Shown here: piece by piece, positions 55,527 through 64,000 of the stretch
Numbering within the stretch: the first letter of the stretch is position 1
Layout: the number at the start of each line of letters is the position of its first letter
DNA from: Calothrix membranacea FACHB-236
Lineage (GTDB): Bacteria > Cyanobacteriota > Cyanobacteriia > Cyanobacteriales > Nostocaceae
Direction: 5' to 3'
Length of the DNA: 64,000 nucleotides
Assembly (NCBI RefSeq): GCF_014696315.1
Contig: NZ_JACJPX010000003.1
Coordinates: forward strand, 124,001 to 188,000
Made by a program: the position numbers and the translations under genes
Notes under the pieces: generated by a model
Told to the model about the DNA's origin: nothing
Seen by the model: only the letters and a program-made list of their open reading frames with translations
Database searches by the model: none

Positions 55527-55876
55527 AAAATAATTTCCTCTGGATAAGTATTTTGCTGCCACATTTTTTCCAACATTTTGACTTTTCTTTGCAGCACAGC
55601 AGCACGATAAGCAACATAGCTCTTATGCAAAGTAATTCCTAAACAAAGGCCAATGGGAGCCAAAATTATCACCCATAATAATATAGAAATAGCGGTAGTG
55701 ACACCATGATTAGTGAAGTGTTGAACATCTGAAACAGCATACACTAGGTTTTGTGTAGCCTGAAAATTTAGATGTTCCTGCCAAACTACAATTATTGCCA
55801 CTAAAGCTGGAGAAAGCACTACTAAGCTTAATAAAAATACTGTGAGAATTCTCAAGAGTTTAGATTTCATAAGCAT
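55523..55876 (-). CDS. Small two-helix membrane protein leading the cox operon
   Basis: Protein of 117 residues (115 if it starts at the ATG at 55870). Two hydrophobic segments are visible: ILTVFLLSLVVLSPALVAIIVVW near the N-terminus and ISILLWVIILAPIGLCLGITL. A basic coiled C-terminal tail follows (YVAYRAAVLQRKVKMLEKMW). It is translationally coupled to coxB by an ATGA overlap. I do not recognise a named family; by position it may help oxidase assembly, as small membrane proteins before cox genes often do. Confidence 0.72.
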   Translation of the reverse strand: MLMKSKLLRILTVFLLSLVVLSPALVAIIVVWQEHLNFQATQNLVYAVSDVQHFTNHGVTTAISILLWVIILAPIGLCLGITLHKSYVAYRAAVLQRKVKMLEKMWQQNTYPEEIIL

Positions 55877-56099
55877 TACTGCAAAACCGCATATTCCTAT
55901 GGATGCGGGGGTATAAGTTCTGCATTTTAAATCTGGTTAGTTTCAGTTTTAAATGTCAACAATCTTTACAAATCACAGATAACCTCGTTGATATTTGATA
56001 GACGCAGGTATTACTTCAACTTATGTTTGGCGCGTTTATATATAGGACTGAAACAACTAGCCAACTAGATACAAGTTAGGAATGTTAAGTAGGTTTTTC

Positions 56100-56113
56100 G
56101 TGATATATATCAC
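56100..56113. promoter_or_regulatory. Crp-type palindrome upstream of coxBAC
   Basis: GTGATATATATCAC is a perfect 14-base palindrome that fits the Crp core GTGA-N6-TCAC (the consensus first T is a C on the left, while the last A is kept on the right). It lies about 225 bases before the cox operon start. A cAMP- or Fnr-type regulator could act here. Confidence 0.5.
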
Positions 56114-56470
56114 AAAAAAAGATATTTGGGTTAAATCTACTCAGTTAAGACTATATTTTTCAGAATTTCTTTAGAATTTAGAATTTCTTTAGAGTTTATA
56201 GTTCTTAACTATTGATTATTGAAAGTCTCAACTATAGCAATCTGTGCAGAAGTTACAAATATCTCTTTACTTTATCCTCCTTGTTACTTTTGTCTCCTTG
56301 TCCTGTTCATATATCAAATACAACTGCAATAGGAATTAATGACACTTGCCTGAGTTCTATCTATCAAAAGTGTTATATCAGCTACCTCATCTAGTAACAG
56401 CAATTAATTAGGAATGTACTCAAATGTTAAAAGCCTTGCAGTATAAAGCTTTTTAAATTTATTTATGGTG

Positions 56471-56539
56471 GGGTACTAGTATTTTTATGAGGGTAAGAGT
56501 ATTTACTTACAGGTGGGGGTACTAGTGTTTCTGTACTCA
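56471..56539 (-). promoter_or_regulatory. Cluster of three candidate CnfR elements between coxBAC and cnfR
   Basis: Read on the minus strand: TGAGTACAG plus AAACACTAGTACC at 56518-56539, a weaker AAATACTCTTACC near 56492-56504 and AATACTAGTACC at 56472-56483. The first aligns closely with copy 2 before nifB (17651). All three point toward coxBAC, about 600-660 bases upstream of it. Confidence 0.55.
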
Positions 56540-57461
56540 ATACCAAGCTCTACTGAGGTAACATCGGCAGCTATTTGTTAGGTTATTCTTTGCCAGCAAA
56601 GAAATGTTACAAAGTTATTAATTAAGTAAAGCGCGCTTGTACTCTCAATATTCTGTATTTCAATATACACAATTCATCAATTACAACTAAATTTCCAACA
56701 AATACAAGGATTTTTAGGTAAATAAAATACATCAGCAGTCAACTATATTCTGCCTCTACGAGAATATAGTAGTCTCAATTTTGGTGCAGCTAAGTATCGC
56801 TAGATTTGTTATTCGCTATCGCCAGAACTCTATTCTATTTCTATGCAAATATTTTGATGAATGATATTAGATTGTTATATACACATCACAAAGTTAAAAT
56901 TATCTAAATATTGCTAAAAAGAGAGAATTTTCTTGAACATCGGATATCAACTAAATTTAATAAAGTCAAATTTTCTTGATTTTGATATCTTCAAATCGCT
57001 GTGGCGCAAATCTCTACATTTTGCTAACAGATGCTTAAAAAAATAATGATTTTAGCGCACTCAAGTCGATTTTATGCTTTCCCTAATATCCTCTATTAAA
57101 TTAGAAGAGGTTTGTTACATTCATGTTAAAATCGGTAACTAAATGTTAGTGAAAGCTACTCTGTATAATAATTGTTTGGTAAATGTGAAGATTCATTTAA
57201 TAGTTCAAAATGAACAAAAAAATCAGATGTTTTTAGTTAAAAAAGTTACTAAGGTTAAGATAGAACAATGCTGATAGCAGAATAATTTTGCAATCAAGAG
57301 CAATTAATTTTTAAATAATTAAAATTTTGTGGCGATCGCGTATTAACAACATCTAGAAAATTCGGCATCTTTGCCACCGAGAGGAATACATAAAAACTGA
57401 AGTCCGTAGATATCTACGGCTTTATTTAGCATTTCAATTTAAAAATCACTCTTACAATACT

Positions 57462-59057
57462 ATGCCCTACGCCATTACTAAGCGCTGTATTCAGTGTGAC
57501 AAATGCCTTCCTCAGTGTCCTAAAGGTGCGATCCATGTTATCGATGGTGACTACTGGATAGACCCTAGTTTGTGTAATAACTGCGAAGGTTATATGACAC
57601 CACAGTGTGTCCTTTCTTGCCCTGTTAACTCTCCAGTGCCTTATCAAGCAAAAAAGGGTAGATGTAAGGTTGATGCTAATCTCATTGCAACTCAGAAGCT
57701 ATTCACCGATGGTAAAGGACATCCTTTTGCCTCAGCCATCGTCATTTGGGAACTATGCAACGTTTTAGCCCAACGCCAATCGCTTCCCTGGCAAGTTGAT
57801 ACGGATGGAGAGCTATATTATCAACGGCAAATTAATGGTGGTAAAGGTGCGATCGCATTCCGAGTGACGGATAATATGAATTCCGAGCTAGAATGCGTAC
57901 TCAAAGGTGCCAAGGCTTTATCTGCGCTCGAAGCATTTGATATTAGATCTGCTTGTATGCACTTGATCTATGCGGCTCATGCCACTAACCTAGATCAGCC
58001 TTGGGAAGAAGAGTTTATCATCAACGACCGCCAAATTGAAGAATATCTAGGACTAGACAAGCGCAAAGACTTGAACAAAACTACCAAGCTAGCGCTGATT
58101 AAAGAACTTGCTCAACAACCCTGTCAACTTATCGCCTCTATTGATTTACCTGCAAAAGGAAAGATTCCAGGGGTATACCTAGAAAAAAGCCGCTTGTGGC
58201 ATTTATTAGATATTCAACACCACTTTCAAGAAGATGATTTAGGATGCAAACATCTAGTTGGGTTGACTTTTACAATTAAAGCAGGTCAATGGGCAGAGTA
58301 TTTTCTCAATCGCCAAGGTTGCAAAGAGCGTACTGCTTTCTATCAATACGGTACCTTACCCAAAGCTTTACTGAATGTAGTCATGAGCATTTGGCAACAG
58401 CATGAAGGCGCAGCGCGGATGATGCTGTGGTTATTATTTAAAACCAAAATAGGTAGAGAACAGCGCATTACTATCCCCACTCTCATGAGAGTTGCTTACG
58501 GCGAGCGAAAATTGAGCCAAGTCTCTGGACACCCGGAGAATCGCCAACGCCTCTTAAGAATATTTGAAAGCGATTTAGAAGTACTTAATTATCATGGACT
58601 CAAACCTATATTCGATCCCGTTACCTACCCATTAGAAATTCAACCTTTGTGGGCAAAGTTAGTTGATATTCCCGAAGACGCAGACGCAGCATTGGACTTC
58701 TGGATAGATGATGGTAGTAACGGTACGCGATTAACCGATGCAGCACCTCGCGGTAAGTGGAATCGACTAATGAATGCCCGCATTTTATATTTTGAAGTTC
58801 CACCAGATTGGAAAAAACAACTTGCCAAGTCTAAAAAGAAGCAGCGAACTACTAACCGCAAAACAAAATTCAAACCACAAATAAATCTTTCTGTTGAATA
58901 TATTCTTGAAGCTAGAAAAAGGTTAGGGTTAAGCCAAAGAGACTTAGCAAGGCTAACAGGTAAAAGCCAAAGTTGGATTCGTGATATTGAAAATGGGCGT
59001 TTTGAAGCTAAGTTAGAAGACCAAATGTTATTACGAAAAGCGCTGGGGATGAATTAG
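57462..59057 (+). CDS. cnfR: CnfR (PatB-type) ferredoxin-HTH activator of nif genes
   Basis: Transcriptional activator of nif genes under low oxygen in cyanobacteria, 531 residues. The N-terminus is a two-cluster ferredoxin: C9, C12, C15 and C19 in CIQCDKCLPQCP, and C38, C41, C49 and C53 in LCNNCEGYMTPQCVLSCP. The middle 400 residues are specific to CnfR/PatB. The C-terminal 50 residues are an XRE-type HTH (LEARKRLGLSQRDLARLTGK, SQSWIRDIENGRFEAKLEDQ). The clusters are thought to be the oxygen sensor. By linkage with a nifEN-fused cluster it corresponds to the CnfR2 type. It is divergent from coxBAC. Confidence 0.93.
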   Translation: MPYAITKRCIQCDKCLPQCPKGAIHVIDGDYWIDPSLCNNCEGYMTPQCVLSCPVNSPVPYQAKKGRCKVDANLIATQKLFTDGKGHPFASAIVIWELCNVLAQRQSLPWQVDTDGELYYQRQINGGKGAIAFRVTDNMNSELECVLKGAKALSALEAFDIRSACMHLIYAAHATNLDQPWEEEFIINDRQIEEYLGLDKRKDLNKTTKLALIKELAQQPCQLIASIDLPAKGKIPGVYLEKSRLWHLLDIQHHFQEDDLGCKHLVGLTFTIKAGQWAEYFLNRQGCKERTAFYQYGTLPKALLNVVMSIWQQHEGAARMMLWLLFKTKIGREQRITIPTLMRVAYGERKLSQVSGHPENRQRLLRIFESDLEVLNYHGLKPIFDPVTYPLEIQPLWAKLVDIPEDADAALDFWIDDGSNGTRLTDAAPRGKWNRLMNARILYFEVPPDWKKQLAKSKKKQRTTNRKTKFKPQINLSVEYILEARKRLGLSQRDLARLTGKSQSWIRDIENGRFEAKLEDQMLLRKALGMN

Positions 59058-59090
59058 GGTAATGGGTAATGGGAATTTCTCCCCGTGCTT

Positions 59091-59118
59091 GTAGAGACGC
59101 GATTAATCGCGTCTCTAC
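59091..59118. repeat. Dispersed palindrome, 28-base copy
   Basis: GTAGAGACGCGATT and its exact complement form a perfect 28-base palindrome 34 bases after the cnfR stop. It is the longest of three copies (9959, 16899) and could end cnfR transcription. Confidence 0.85.
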
Positions 59119-59338
59119 CTCGCCTCTTTAGGGACTTCCAGAAAATAAATTATCCGATTTCCGAGAGAAGATATTTTTATTTTTCCCCCTGCTCCCAGCC
59201 CCTCTGACTTGAAAGTGCTAAGTTCTGAGTGCTGAGTGCTGAGTAAAAATCCCAGCCTCGACTTTCATGCTTGGCGGTGAAATTTTTTCATTGGGACTGC
59301 CTACACAGTGATAGTACATTTTTTAAGTTGGAAGTCCC

Positions 59339-59734
59339 TTAAGCTTCGTTAAACTTGGCGCGAATAGTTTCTATGCGTTGACGATTTACACCTAAATCGC
59401 TTTTACCCAAACGAGAAGCTGAACGCACCTGAATGACATTTGCGTTGCGGTCAAGATAGAATTCGACATCATCCACGAAGCCTAGTAAGGCACTTTTAAA
59501 TTCTGCATACAAGTAATCAGGACTTTCAGTAACAATCTGAGTTCTGGGTAAAGACTCAATGATACTTTTAAGATTGGCGATCGCTTGTTCTGGTGTTGAT
59601 GTGAAAGTCAGAGGCGCAATTTGATGAACTGCATCTGTACTTTGGCTAGAGACACAGTTAGGGCTATTGGGACAAGATGCTAGTTTCCCGTTGTTAACCC
59701 CTAAGTTATTAGGTCTTTTACCTGCAAAAACCAT
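59339..59734 (-). CDS. DUF1499-family protein
   Basis: Protein of 131 residues of the DUF1499 family, widespread in cyanobacteria and chloroplasts, function unknown. Family signature LASCPNSPNCVSSQSTD near residue 20, then ESPDYLYAEFKSALLGFVDDVEFYLD and VIQVRSASRLGKSDLGVNRQRIE. No clear signal peptide is seen from this start (MVFAGKRPNN), and the gene stands alone. Confidence 0.88.
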   Translation of the reverse strand: MVFAGKRPNNLGVNNGKLASCPNSPNCVSSQSTDAVHQIAPLTFTSTPEQAIANLKSIIESLPRTQIVTESPDYLYAEFKSALLGFVDDVEFYLDRNANVIQVRSASRLGKSDLGVNRQRIETIRAKFNEA

Positions 59735-59840
59735 AATTATCTTGTGAAATTGTGTAATTTAAAGTCGTATTCACTCTAGAAGAATTAATTGCTCGCAAGC
59801 AAGCCACCTAAGATGGAATATATAGGAATACGAATTAAAT

Positions 59841-60491
59841 TTATTCATTAGCAGAACGTTCAAACACTACGGAAAGATTATTTGCTGGCATTTGGTAAAT
59901 TTGTTTGAACAGGAAATTTTCTGCATTAGCTGCTGCAACTACATCATCCAAGTTACGCACGCCCCACTCGGGATTTTGAGCCCGTAAATATTCGTCAAAA
60001 GCAGCATTACTCGGTGCTGTATGTTCTCCACCTCGTTTAAATGGGCCGTATAAATACAGGATACCTCCTGGTTTGAGGATGCGATTTGCACCTGCCATTA
60101 GTCCCAGACAAGCTGACCAAGGTGAAATGTGAATCATATTAATGTTAACAATGGCAGCAATTGGTGAAGTCTCAAGCCACTCGCTGACTACTCCTGTTTC
60201 CACTGGCCAAACTGCTTCTCTCACATCCAGCGTTTGCGGTGGATAAATGTTATCACAGCCGCAGTGTTGAATCCATGCATTAATGCTAGTGAGTGATTGC
60301 GGGTTTACATCTGTGGGTAGCCACTGGCGTGGGCTGAGTTTGGGAGCAAAAAATACTGAATGTTCGCCAGTTCCAGCAGCTATTTCTAATATCGTGCCAC
60401 TCGCAGGTAATACTTGTAAAAGTACTTCTAAAATCGGTTCGCGGTTGCGCTGGGTTGCGGGTGCTTCTTGCCTTGCGTCTTGTAGTGCCAT
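59841..60491 (-). CDS. DUF938-family SAM-dependent methyltransferase
   Basis: Protein of 216 residues. The SAM motif reads ILEIAAGTGEHSVFFAPKL, with LPTDVNPQSL as the acidic loop and NINMIHISPWSACLGLMAGA typical of DUF938. The later segment LYLYGPFKRGGEHTAPSNAAF is a strong family marker. The substrate is unknown. It is read away from the aminotransferase gene. Confidence 0.87.
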   Translation of the reverse strand: MALQDARQEAPATQRNREPILEVLLQVLPASGTILEIAAGTGEHSVFFAPKLSPRQWLPTDVNPQSLTSINAWIQHCGCDNIYPPQTLDVREAVWPVETGVVSEWLETSPIAAIVNINMIHISPWSACLGLMAGANRILKPGGILYLYGPFKRGGEHTAPSNAAFDEYLRAQNPEWGVRNLDDVVAAANAENFLFKQIYQMPANNLSVVFERSANE

Positions 60492-60728
60492 TCCTGTAGT
60501 TGGAAAAAGAAAGTGGGAGAACTGCCATCAAGACCATAATACCGAGGGCAGCCGCATCTAAATTGGTAATTATCGTTTAAATCTCGTGATTGTAACGCTG
60601 CCGAAAGTATGCTGTGTATTACTCCAATCAGCATTAATAAGCAAAATTAAGAATCCTCAGAGTCACTCAAACAACGGTGATGCGATCGCTCTATGATGCG
60701 GTAAGTACCGCATAGCTGAGAAAAAATC

Positions 60729-61877
60729 ATGACGCATACCGTATCAATCAACGACAGTCAGAGGTTACAACTTGCACCTTTAGCAACACCGAATCGTCTA
60801 TTATTAGGGCCAGGGCCTTCCAATGCTCATCCAGCCGTTCTTCAGGCAATGAATACCTCACCAGTTGGGCATCTTGATCCCGCTTTTCTGGCTTTGATGG
60901 ATGAAATTCAGTCATTACTACGCTACGTATGGCAGACAGAAAATCCCCTAACTATTGCAGTTAGCGGTACGGGAACAGCCGCAATGGAAGCAACCATCGC
61001 CAATGTTACAGAACCCGGCGATGTAGTATTAATTGGTGTAGCGGGATATTTTGGCAATCGCCTTGTCGATATGGCAGGTAGATATGGCGCAGATGTCCGA
61101 ACTATTACCAAACCCTGGGGACAAGTCTTCAATTTAGATGAAATTCGCACTGCACTAGAAACTCATCGCCCAGCAATTCTCGCCTTAGTTCATGCTGAAA
61201 CCTCCACTGGCGCGCGTCAGCCTTTAGAAGGGGTAGCAGAATTATGTCGTGAATTTGACACGCTGCTACTAGTAGATACAGTTACTAGCCTGGGTGGAGT
61301 ACCCATCTTTTTAGATAATTGGGGAGTTGACCTCGCTTATAGCTGTAGTCAAAAAGGCCTGGGTTGTCCTCCGGGTGCTTCACCCTTTACCATGAGTCCC
61401 CGTGCTGTAGAGAAATTGCAAAAGAGACGCAACAAGGTTGCTAACTGGTATTTAGATATGAACTTGCTCAGTAAATACTGGGGGAATGAACGCACCTATC
61501 ACCATACAGCGCCCATTAATTTGTATTATGCCTTACGAGAAGCACTGCGTTTAGTTGCAGAGGAAGGACTAGCAAACTGCTGGCAACGTCATCAAAAAAA
61601 TGTAGAGTATCTCTGGGAGAGCTTGGAAGATATTGGATTAAGTATGCACGTAGAGCGAGAATATCGCCTCCCAACCCTGACCACTGTCCGCATCCCTGAA
61701 GGGGTAGATGGCAAAGCCATTGCCCGTAAGTTACTTGATGAACATAACATTGAAGTTGGCGGTGGTCTTGGCGAACTAGCTGGTAAAGTTTGGCGCGTTG
61801 GACTAATGGGCTTTAATAGCCGTAAAGAAAGTGTTGATAGACTTTTAGAAGCACTGCGCCAGGTGTTACCTAAATAG
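60729..61877 (+). CDS. Alanine/serine-glyoxylate aminotransferase family protein
   Basis: PLP-dependent class V aminotransferase of 382 residues. It probably converts glyoxylate to glycine using alanine or serine, a photorespiration step. Markers are LLLGPGPSNAHPAVLQAM at the N-terminus, VSGTGTAAMEATIANV, VDTVTSLGGVPIFLDNWGVD, and SCSQKGLGCPPGASPF with the PLP lysine. The C-terminus VWRVGLMGFNSRKESVDRLL is standard. The gene stands alone, divergent from the DUF938 gene. Alternative substrates within this family cannot be excluded. Confidence 0.9.
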   Translation: MTHTVSINDSQRLQLAPLATPNRLLLGPGPSNAHPAVLQAMNTSPVGHLDPAFLALMDEIQSLLRYVWQTENPLTIAVSGTGTAAMEATIANVTEPGDVVLIGVAGYFGNRLVDMAGRYGADVRTITKPWGQVFNLDEIRTALETHRPAILALVHAETSTGARQPLEGVAELCREFDTLLLVDTVTSLGGVPIFLDNWGVDLAYSCSQKGLGCPPGASPFTMSPRAVEKLQKRRNKVANWYLDMNLLSKYWGNERTYHHTAPINLYYALREALRLVAEEGLANCWQRHQKNVEYLWESLEDIGLSMHVEREYRLPTLTTVRIPEGVDGKAIARKLLDEHNIEVGGGLGELAGKVWRVGLMGFNSRKESVDRLLEALRQVLPK

Positions 61878-62041
61878 GGATTAGGGATTAGGGACTAGGT
61901 ATTAGGAACTACTAAGTAGTTTTTTTACCCAGTACTCATAACTTTTTCAAGTTAGCCTCTGATGCAATCAATCACACAACTAAGGCATGAAAATTAACTG
62001 TTCCTAGTACCCAGTACCTAGTTCCCAATCCCTATTTGCCT

Positions 62042-62377
62042 CTATTTATTCTTGTGGCTTTGCTTTCCAGCCTTAGAATGTTGCTCTTTGGTACCACCCT
62101 GAGTGCTTTCTTCGTTATCGTGGTCATCATTATTATCACTATTGGATTTGCTGCTGCCTCTGTGGGAACTCTTGCCGCCCTTGCTGCCAATTTCAGCCAT
62201 GTGTTCTCTGTCTTGGCTTACAGCTTCACCACCTTTGCGTCCAGCTTCACGGGCTTCCTCAGAGGTAAACTCGTGCGCTGTACCTTTTTCATGGGCAGCG
62301 TGTCCGCCTTTACTAGCAATTTCGCGTTGCTTATTTTCATCCATAGAAGCAAAACCGCGTTTACTGGTGTCTGACAT
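62042..62377 (-). CDS. KGG-repeat general stress protein
   Basis: Hydrophilic protein of 111 residues related to stress-induced YciG/con-10 proteins. Three or more KGG repeats are visible: KRGFASMDENKQREIASKGG, AREAGRKGGEAV and MAEIGSKGGKSS. The C-terminal 40 residues are Ser/Asn/Asp/His-rich and disordered (DNNDDHDNEE). Such proteins accumulate in desiccation or stationary phase. It is preceded by an AAGGAG ribosome site. Confidence 0.88.
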   Translation of the reverse strand: MSDTSKRGFASMDENKQREIASKGGHAAHEKGTAHEFTSEEAREAGRKGGEAVSQDREHMAEIGSKGGKSSHRGSSKSNSDNNDDHDNEESTQGGTKEQHSKAGKQSHKNK

Positions 62378-62760
62378 TTGAAAACTCCTTTTAACTAACT
62401 AAAGCTTTTGACTTTGTAGCAAGTGGAAACCGGATTCGGTTCCTCATGTCAAATCATCACTTCCTTAAGTTAGCTACCAAATTGAGTTGTATTCATGTCT
62501 CCTTAGGGAGAAAGATTTACGGTTACAGCATCATTATAGATATATACAAAGATATATACTGAAAATCTGAATTAGCGATAACCCATCAGCGCAAAAAAAC
62601 GTCACAAAATTTCCACGAAATCTTTAAATTATCAGCTTCAGCAATTTAGATAAATTGTCTTTTTGCAGAGCTTGCTTAATAGAGGAATCTGATTTTTTAC
62701 CGAAATAACCTACTCTTAATTTGAGTTGTGAAATTGGTAATAGTTACAAAAATTTATAGT

Positions 62761-62779
62761 GGCTAGGAGTTTCCTAGCC
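62761..62779. terminator. Perfect short hairpin
   Basis: GGCTAGGA and TCCTAGCC enclose a three-base loop, followed by AAAAAA on the plus strand. It lies between the small membrane ORF and the KGG gene and may separate the two transcripts. Confidence 0.45.
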
Positions 62780-62895
62780 AAAAAATTATGAATTTTTAGC
62801 GAATGCTGAATAATTGTTATAGATTGTAAAGCGCGATCGCTCTCCTCAAATGCTTGGTAATCAGTTGAGTTAAGGGATCTCAATTTCTCTAGAAT

Positions 62896-63006
62896 TTACT
62901 GGGATAGAAAGCCAGCGAATAAAAGAGGCAAAAGAATTAAAGCCGAGATAATCAACACTAGCGTGATTGGCTGTATTTTTATAATGTTCTTATCAGGCTC
63001 TGGCAT
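62896..63006 (-). CDS. Thirty-six-residue membrane peptide
   Basis: Short ORF with ATG at 63006 and TAA at 62896. The sequence starts MPEPDKNIIKIQPITLV and continues as one hydrophobic helix (LIISALILLPLLFAGFLSQ), so it would be a tail-anchored single-span peptide. AAGGTG lies five bases before the ATG as a ribosome site. I do not recognise a family. Confidence 0.45.
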   Translation of the reverse strand: MPEPDKNIIKIQPITLVLIISALILLPLLFAGFLSQ

Positions 63007-63110
63007 TGTTCACCTTGGGAAAAAATAGGTAGACAATTTCAGCCTAAACTATTTTCACGCTCCGATTCAAGTCAAGCTAGGTTGAAATATCACATACTTT
63101 AGTAAGATTT

Positions 63111-63143
63111 AGAACCCCGACTTTTCCAAAAAGTCGGGGTTCT
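63111..63143. repeat. Perfect 15-bp-stem hairpin
   Basis: AGAACCCCGACTTTT, loop CCA, AAAAGTCGGGGTTCT. It is a dispersed element of the same type as 38931-38959. It lies about 50 bases downstream of the stop of the leftward secreted-protein gene and may serve as its terminator. Confidence 0.8.
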
Positions 63144-63194
63144 GGGTTATCCCTAACAACAACTTTGTAATTACGAATTACAAATTATTCTGTT

Positions 63195-63797
63195 TTACTT
63201 CACAGCCGAGAATACAGGGCTTGGTCTTTTAAGCTTGGCGTAGGTGCGGCGAACAGGTGGCTGATGCACCATCGAATAACCCATCCAGAGAATATTCTGC
63301 CGTTCTTTAACCGGAAACGAAACTGTGTGGACTAATGCATCTTGTTGCCACATCAATGAAGAAAAAGGTTGTGGTGGGTTTTGCTGATTTCCTTCTAATA
63401 AATACCCTTGGATATTTTTTCCTAAAGAAACTGGCTTACCTGTGTGTCTATGTTTATAAAATTCTTTGATTGCAGTTACAGAATTGGGGCTATCAACGCT
63501 AAAACTGCCTACCAAACAAGGCGTATCAGTAGTTTCACAACTGAACAAACCTACAATCATACTGCGAGGCGAATTGCTAGAAAAAACTTTGACAGTTAGT
63601 TTACTGAGCAAATCGCGATTGCTTCCATCTCCTAAGCGAATTTGTTCAGGTAAACGCATTGCATAACCCGGTGGTAAGCTTTGCTGAATTTCTGGCAATT
63701 CGGAAATAAACACTTCCGATGGAATAGCAGAAGCAGGAAATGTACTGCCTAAAACAGCTAGAACAACTGGTAAAGTAAGTAATTTACGAAACAGCAT
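63195..63797 (-). CDS. Secreted or periplasmic protein of unknown function
   Basis: Protein of 200 residues with a signal peptide: MLFRKLLTLPVVLAVLGSTF then cleavage near PASAIPS. The mature part contains LPPGYAMRLPEQIRLGDGSN and FSCETTDTPCLVGSFSV with two cysteines that may pair. No family was recognised. It is alone on its strand and followed by the strong hairpin at 63111. Confidence 0.7.
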   Translation of the reverse strand: MLFRKLLTLPVVLAVLGSTFPASAIPSEVFISELPEIQQSLPPGYAMRLPEQIRLGDGSNRDLLSKLTVKVFSSNSPRSMIVGLFSCETTDTPCLVGSFSVDSPNSVTAIKEFYKHRHTGKPVSLGKNIQGYLLEGNQQNPPQPFSSLMWQQDALVHTVSFPVKERQNILWMGYSMVHQPPVRRTYAKLKRPSPVFSAVK

Positions 63798-63902
63798 GTT
63801 TTAACCATTTTTTATAAGTGGATAATAAAAACTACTTGAAAAAATGGTTAAACAGCCTGAGAGGAATTACTTATTAATTAGTAATAAAAAGACACAGTTA
63901 GA

Positions 63903-63975
63903 TTGGGGGAATGGGGAATTGGTAATTGGTAATTGGTAATTGGTAATGGGAACACCAAATACCAAACACCCAAAT
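63903..63975. repeat. Tandem AATTGGT heptamers
   Basis: Several AATTGGT units, flanked by GGGGAAT and CACCAAATACC sequence. Same class as the tract at 42887. Confidence 0.85.
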
Positions 63976-64000
63976 TAAAAATCTACGCCACGTTTGAGTT

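Larger units (their letters stand above)
55877..57461. promoter_or_regulatory. 1.6 kb divergent control region between coxBAC and cnfR
   Basis: The long AT-rich spacer has no credible gene. Besides the palindrome at 56100 and the element cluster at 56471-56539, it holds the promoter of cnfR on the right. The right 900 bases have no motif that I recognise. Confidence 0.6.

Noticed and set aside
56212-56394. 60-codon open frame in the cox-cnfR spacer
   Set aside because: It lacks a ribosome site, has biased Ser/Leu/Tyr composition, and covers AT-rich regulatory sequence.
62042-62374. Plus-strand open frames opposite the KGG gene
   Set aside because: They arise from the low-complexity KGG/Ser codons read in reverse. 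The minus-strand protein has a known family pattern and a ribosome site.

Overview
The window looks like a chromosomal segment of a filamentous, nitrogen-fixing cyanobacterium of the Nostocales type. The evidence is the very frequent HIP1 octamer GCGATCGC, long heptameric short tandem repeats (units such as TGGGTAA, ATTACTC, CCCCAGT) between and sometimes inside genes, a cyanobacterial nif gene order, and many cyanobacteria-specific families. The species cannot be fixed from the sequence alone. No rRNA, tRNA, CRISPR array or transposase was recognised.

Layout. Positions 1-14.4 kb hold ordinary accessory and housekeeping genes: the C-terminally cut histidine kinase, an orphan sugar-ABC permease, a sugar-phosphate transferase, a 1316-residue Hsp70/actin-fold protein, a Crp/Fnr regulator, a DUF2232 membrane protein, a CobT-like protein and an orphan solute-binding lipoprotein. 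Positions 14.6-33.5 kb are a complete molybdenum-nitrogenase island. A leftward unit (86-residue ORF, a newly recognised 30-residue membrane peptide, nifV, nifZ, nifT) faces a rightward unit: nifB, fdxN, nifS, nifU, nifH, nifD, nifK, a Mo-nitro_C protein, a fused nifEN, nifX, a DUF269 gene, a CCE_0567-like gene, nifW, hesA, hesB, fdxH, fdxB. nifD is uninterrupted. The fused nifEN and the nearby cnfR point to the second, vegetative-cell or anaerobic (nif2-type) system known in Anabaena variabilis.

Positions 33.8-38.9 kb carry a type II NADH dehydrogenase and a small HTH protein next to a toxin-fold/UvrD-helicase/TPR fusion. Positions 39.1-48.7 kb are a seven-gene Wsp-like chemosensory operon (CheW, CheR-TPR, CHASE3-MCP, CheW, CheA-REC, CheB, REC-kinase) whose output protein has a histidine kinase where WspR has GGDEF. 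Positions 48.9-51.7 kb hold a heme-oxygenase-like diiron protein, a methyltransferase and a DHDPS-family aldolase, possibly a small unknown biosynthetic pathway. Positions 52.1-59.1 kb contain coxBAC (A2-type cytochrome oxidase) divergent from cnfR, the ferredoxin-HTH activator of nif genes. The rest holds DUF1499, DUF938, an alanine/serine-glyoxylate aminotransferase, a KGG stress protein and a secreted protein.

The most connected result is a repeated, direction-consistent DNA element (TGAGTACAG, then AAA-Y-ACTNGTACC). It lies upstream of nifB, of the nifV unit and of coxBAC, always pointing toward the downstream operon. This suggests that CnfR jointly controls nitrogenase synthesis, homocitrate supply and an oxygen-scavenging terminal oxidase.
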